Below, one piece after another: positions 7,171 to 8,938 of a DNA stretch of 8,938 bases. The notes under the pieces are model-generated. The model was not told the DNA's origin. It did no database searches and saw nothing but the letters and a program-made list of their open reading frames with translations. The position numbers and the translations under genes were made by a program. The number at the start of each line of letters is the position of its first letter. The stretch's first letter is position 1. Source of the stretch: Fidelibacterota bacterium (lineage in GTDB: Bacteria > Fidelibacterota > Marinisomatia > Marinisomatales > UBA1611); assembly GCA_012964275.1 (NCBI GenBank), contig DTUG01000174.1, positions 1 through 8,938 on the forward strand, given 5' to 3'.

Positions 7171-8938
7171 TGTGTTGCCCAGCGGTCTATCCATTTCAGA
7201 TTAGGGTTTTGTTCTCGTATGCCAACGGTCTCATACACTCCTGAATGAATCCGCTGCCGCCATTCAAAATATTTTGGGCTCTTCATCTGGCGATTTGGAT
7301 GCACTGCATTTGTTAATAAAATTACAATCATTTTATGTTCCGGGTCGATCCAAAGCGATGTACCTGTAAATCCTGTATGTCCAAAACTGGAGTCACTAAG
7401 AAACACTCCGCCAGATGCCTCTCCCGATGGGCTATCCCAACCCAGACAGCGTGAACTTTCTTCAACCACATTTGCTTTTGTAGTAAAAAGTTCAACTGTC
7501 TGTGTTTGAAAAATTCGCATCCATCCATATAAGCCTTTATTAAGCATCATCTGTGAAAATACAGATAAATCTTTTGCCGTAGAAAAAAGTCCGGCGTGAC
7601 CGGCAACCCCGCCCAAACTATGGGCATTTTCATCATGTACTTCGCCATGGATCAAACCTAATCTGTATCCTTCTACAATTTCTGTGGGGACGATTCTATG
7701 GAGTTTCTCCAGTGGCGGATTATAAAAAGTGGTATTCATTCCCAAAGGTTTGAATACAAGGGAATCAACCAGCTCATTCAGTGGATGACCACTGACTCTT
7801 TCCATTAGTTTTCCTAGGGTAATGAGCCCCGCATCAGAATATATGGTTGAATCCCCTAAACTATGTATCGGCTCAGTGTTAAAAACACTGTCCAGACGAG
7901 TCTGTATATTATCATCGATCAAATAATAGCGTTTGAAAGGTGGTAAACCAGACGTATGAGTCAGCAAGTGACGGATAGTGATGGCTTTCTTATGTTTAAA
8001 ATACTTTGATTGTTTACCTTTGAACTCAGGCAAATAAGAAACAACAGTTTTATCCAAATTTAATTTGCCCTGTTCAAGTAGTTTCATTACAGCCGATGTG
8101 GTAGCGATTACTTTAGTAATAGAAGCCAGATCAAAGATATCACTGGACCGTACCGGGTATTTATTATTATAAGTATGATACCCATGGCCCTGATGATAAA
8201 ATATTTGACCATCCTTTGCTGCCAGCAGTACTCCACCTGGCCAACTCTTATCAGCAATAGCAGATTCCATCAGTTCAGAGAGTAATGATACATCTGCACC
8301 GACACTGCTTGGCAGAACACGTATTAATTCTGGCCCGGGTTCTGATTTTTTCTCAACTATCGGATCATCCACTTTTTCCAAATCCAGCCCACTCCCTCTA
8401 GCAGCCAGACCAGGAATAGAAACAGGTAAACGGCCCGATATTTTTTCTCTGCCTAATAGCGCATCTGCCAAAGCAACCTGCATCAAGTTTGTCCCTTTAT
8501 AAGCGCAAAGATAGGTTCCTACCTCTGGAAATTCCTGAAGCAGGTAAGGTGTGCCAAGGCTGGCGAGAATGATTCTTTCAGATTTATGAACAATTCTCCG
8601 AACAAACTCCGTTTCATCATCTGGTAAAAAAATTCGATCTTTCCACGCCTTTGGGCTTACAAAAGCATTGATTAAAATCAAACTTTCAGGAGGAATACTT
8701 TTTAAAACAGCTTCTAAAATAATTCTGGAATCAGATTCATCTACTTGAAAGGCTTTAACCGGTATCTCCGATCTAATGATTTCACTGGTGACTGATGACA
8801 TTGAATGCTTGTGTTCTTCGTCATATATGTCAATTATGTATAATGTATCTCTGCTGGCGATTTGGAAAGGCAATAAATTATTTTTATTCCTCAAACAGGT
8901 AATTGATTCAGCAGCTATACGCTTAGAAGTTTCTTTAC
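7167..8938 (-). CDS. GH3 C-terminal domain fused to an AmiE-like serine hydrolase (beta-lactamase fold), 5' end outside window
   Basis: The frame is open to the right edge, giving 589 visible residues, so the gene is partial. A TTG at 8894 is not the real start: the residues before it (AAESITCLRNKNNLLPF across it) are the typical opening of a GH3 C-terminal domain. That domain ends about 160 residues later at GREKISGRLPVSIPG. From about 200 (counting from the TTG codon) a class C beta-lactamase/PBP-fold domain runs to about 550. It has the nucleophile motif SITK (Ser258, Lys261), YSD at 352-354 in the YxN position, HTG at 506-508 in the KTG position, and the signature HDENAHSLGGVAGHAGLFSTA. 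In Bacillus subtilis NagZ (GH3 N-acetylglucosaminidase) and AmiE (beta-lactamase-fold MurNAc-L-alanine amidase) are adjacent genes of muropeptide recycling. FCB bacteria often carry them as one ~1000-residue chain. The GH3 catalytic Asp/His lies outside the window, so the first activity is inferred. The following DUF1460 gene overlaps by ATGA. Confidence 0.88.
   Translation of the reverse strand, partial: KETSKRIAAESITCLRNKNNLLPFQIASRDTLYIIDIYDEEHKHSMSSVTSEIIRSEIPVKAFQVDESDSRIILEAVLKSIPPESLILINAFVSPKAWKDRIFLPDDETEFVRRIVHKSERIILASLGTPYLLQEFPEVGTYLCAYKGTNLMQVALADALLGREKISGRLPVSIPGLAARGSGLDLEKVDDPIVEKKSEPGPELIRVLPSSVGADVSLLSELMESAIADKSWPGGVLLAAKDGQIFYHQGHGYHTYNNKYPVRSSDIFDLASITKVIATTSAVMKLLEQGKLNLDKTVVSYLPEFKGKQSKYFKHKKAITIRHLLTHTSGLPPFKRYYLIDDNIQTRLDSVFNTEPIHSLGDSTIYSDAGLITLGKLMERVSGHPLNELVDSLVFKPLGMNTTFYNPPLEKLHRIVPTEIVEGYRLGLIHGEVHDENAHSLGGVAGHAGLFSTAKDLSVFSQMMLNKGLYGWMRIFQTQTVELFTTKANVVEESSRCLGWDSPSGEASGGVFLSDSSFGHTGFTGTSLWIDPEHKMIVILLTNAVHPNRQMKSPKYFEWRQRIHSGVYETVGIREQNPNLKWIDRWATQ

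Noticed and set aside
7167..8300. Beta-lactamase antibiotic-resistance gene
   Set aside because: The SxxK/YSD/HTG domain is of the AmiE/EstB-like serine hydrolase type, fused to a GH3 domain and carrying the HDENAHSLGGVAGHAGLF signature. This context is cell-wall recycling and nothing points to resistance.
1..8938. Mobile elements, CRISPR arrays, tRNA or rRNA genes
   Set aside because: No transposase, integrase, direct-repeat array or RNA gene was seen. Coding density leaves only short gaps.

Overview
The window is a compact, AT-rich block of bacterial DNA with every recognisable gene on the minus strand, so transcription runs from the right edge to the left edge. The content points to a Gram-negative bacterium of the FCB superphylum. 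It has a TonB-dependent receptor with an N-terminal carboxypeptidase-regulatory-like domain, a secreted protein with a type IX secretion (T9SS)-type C-terminal sorting domain, several lipoprotein signals and no strong Shine-Dalgarno sequences. The VVPNPYN sorting-domain style and the receptor-linked secreted protein resemble what I know from Marinimicrobia and related deep FCB lineages more than classical Bacteroides. That placement is inference.

Right part (6325-8938): the 3' portion of a large gene is open at the right edge. Its product joins the end of a glycoside hydrolase family 3 C-terminal domain to a complete serine beta-lactamase-fold domain, the layout of the NagZ / AmiE-like fusions of peptidoglycan recycling. 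Its stop codon overlaps by an ATGA the best start of a DUF1460 (amidase-like, NlpC/P60-type) gene. The pair looks like a muropeptide salvage module. The DUF1460 protein keeps its Cys but appears to lack the usual HxG histidine.

Junction (6270-6324): this 55-bp gap is the only real intergenic space inside the window. It holds a 17-bp inverted repeat lying within candidate promoter elements, plus a 14-bp perfect palindrome at the DUF1460 stop.

Left part (1-6269): four tightly packed genes follow. They encode a 1064-residue TonB-dependent receptor, a 245-residue LamG-fold lipoprotein (11-bp overlap), a 719-residue T9SS-sorted secreted protein (4-bp gap) and the first 58 codons of another lipoprotein (9-bp gap), cut by the left edge. 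No SusD homologue is visible. The layout suggests an outer-membrane receptor with surface or secreted accessory proteins made from one mRNA, possibly a SusCD-like uptake or binding system with different partners. Its substrate cannot be read from the sequence.
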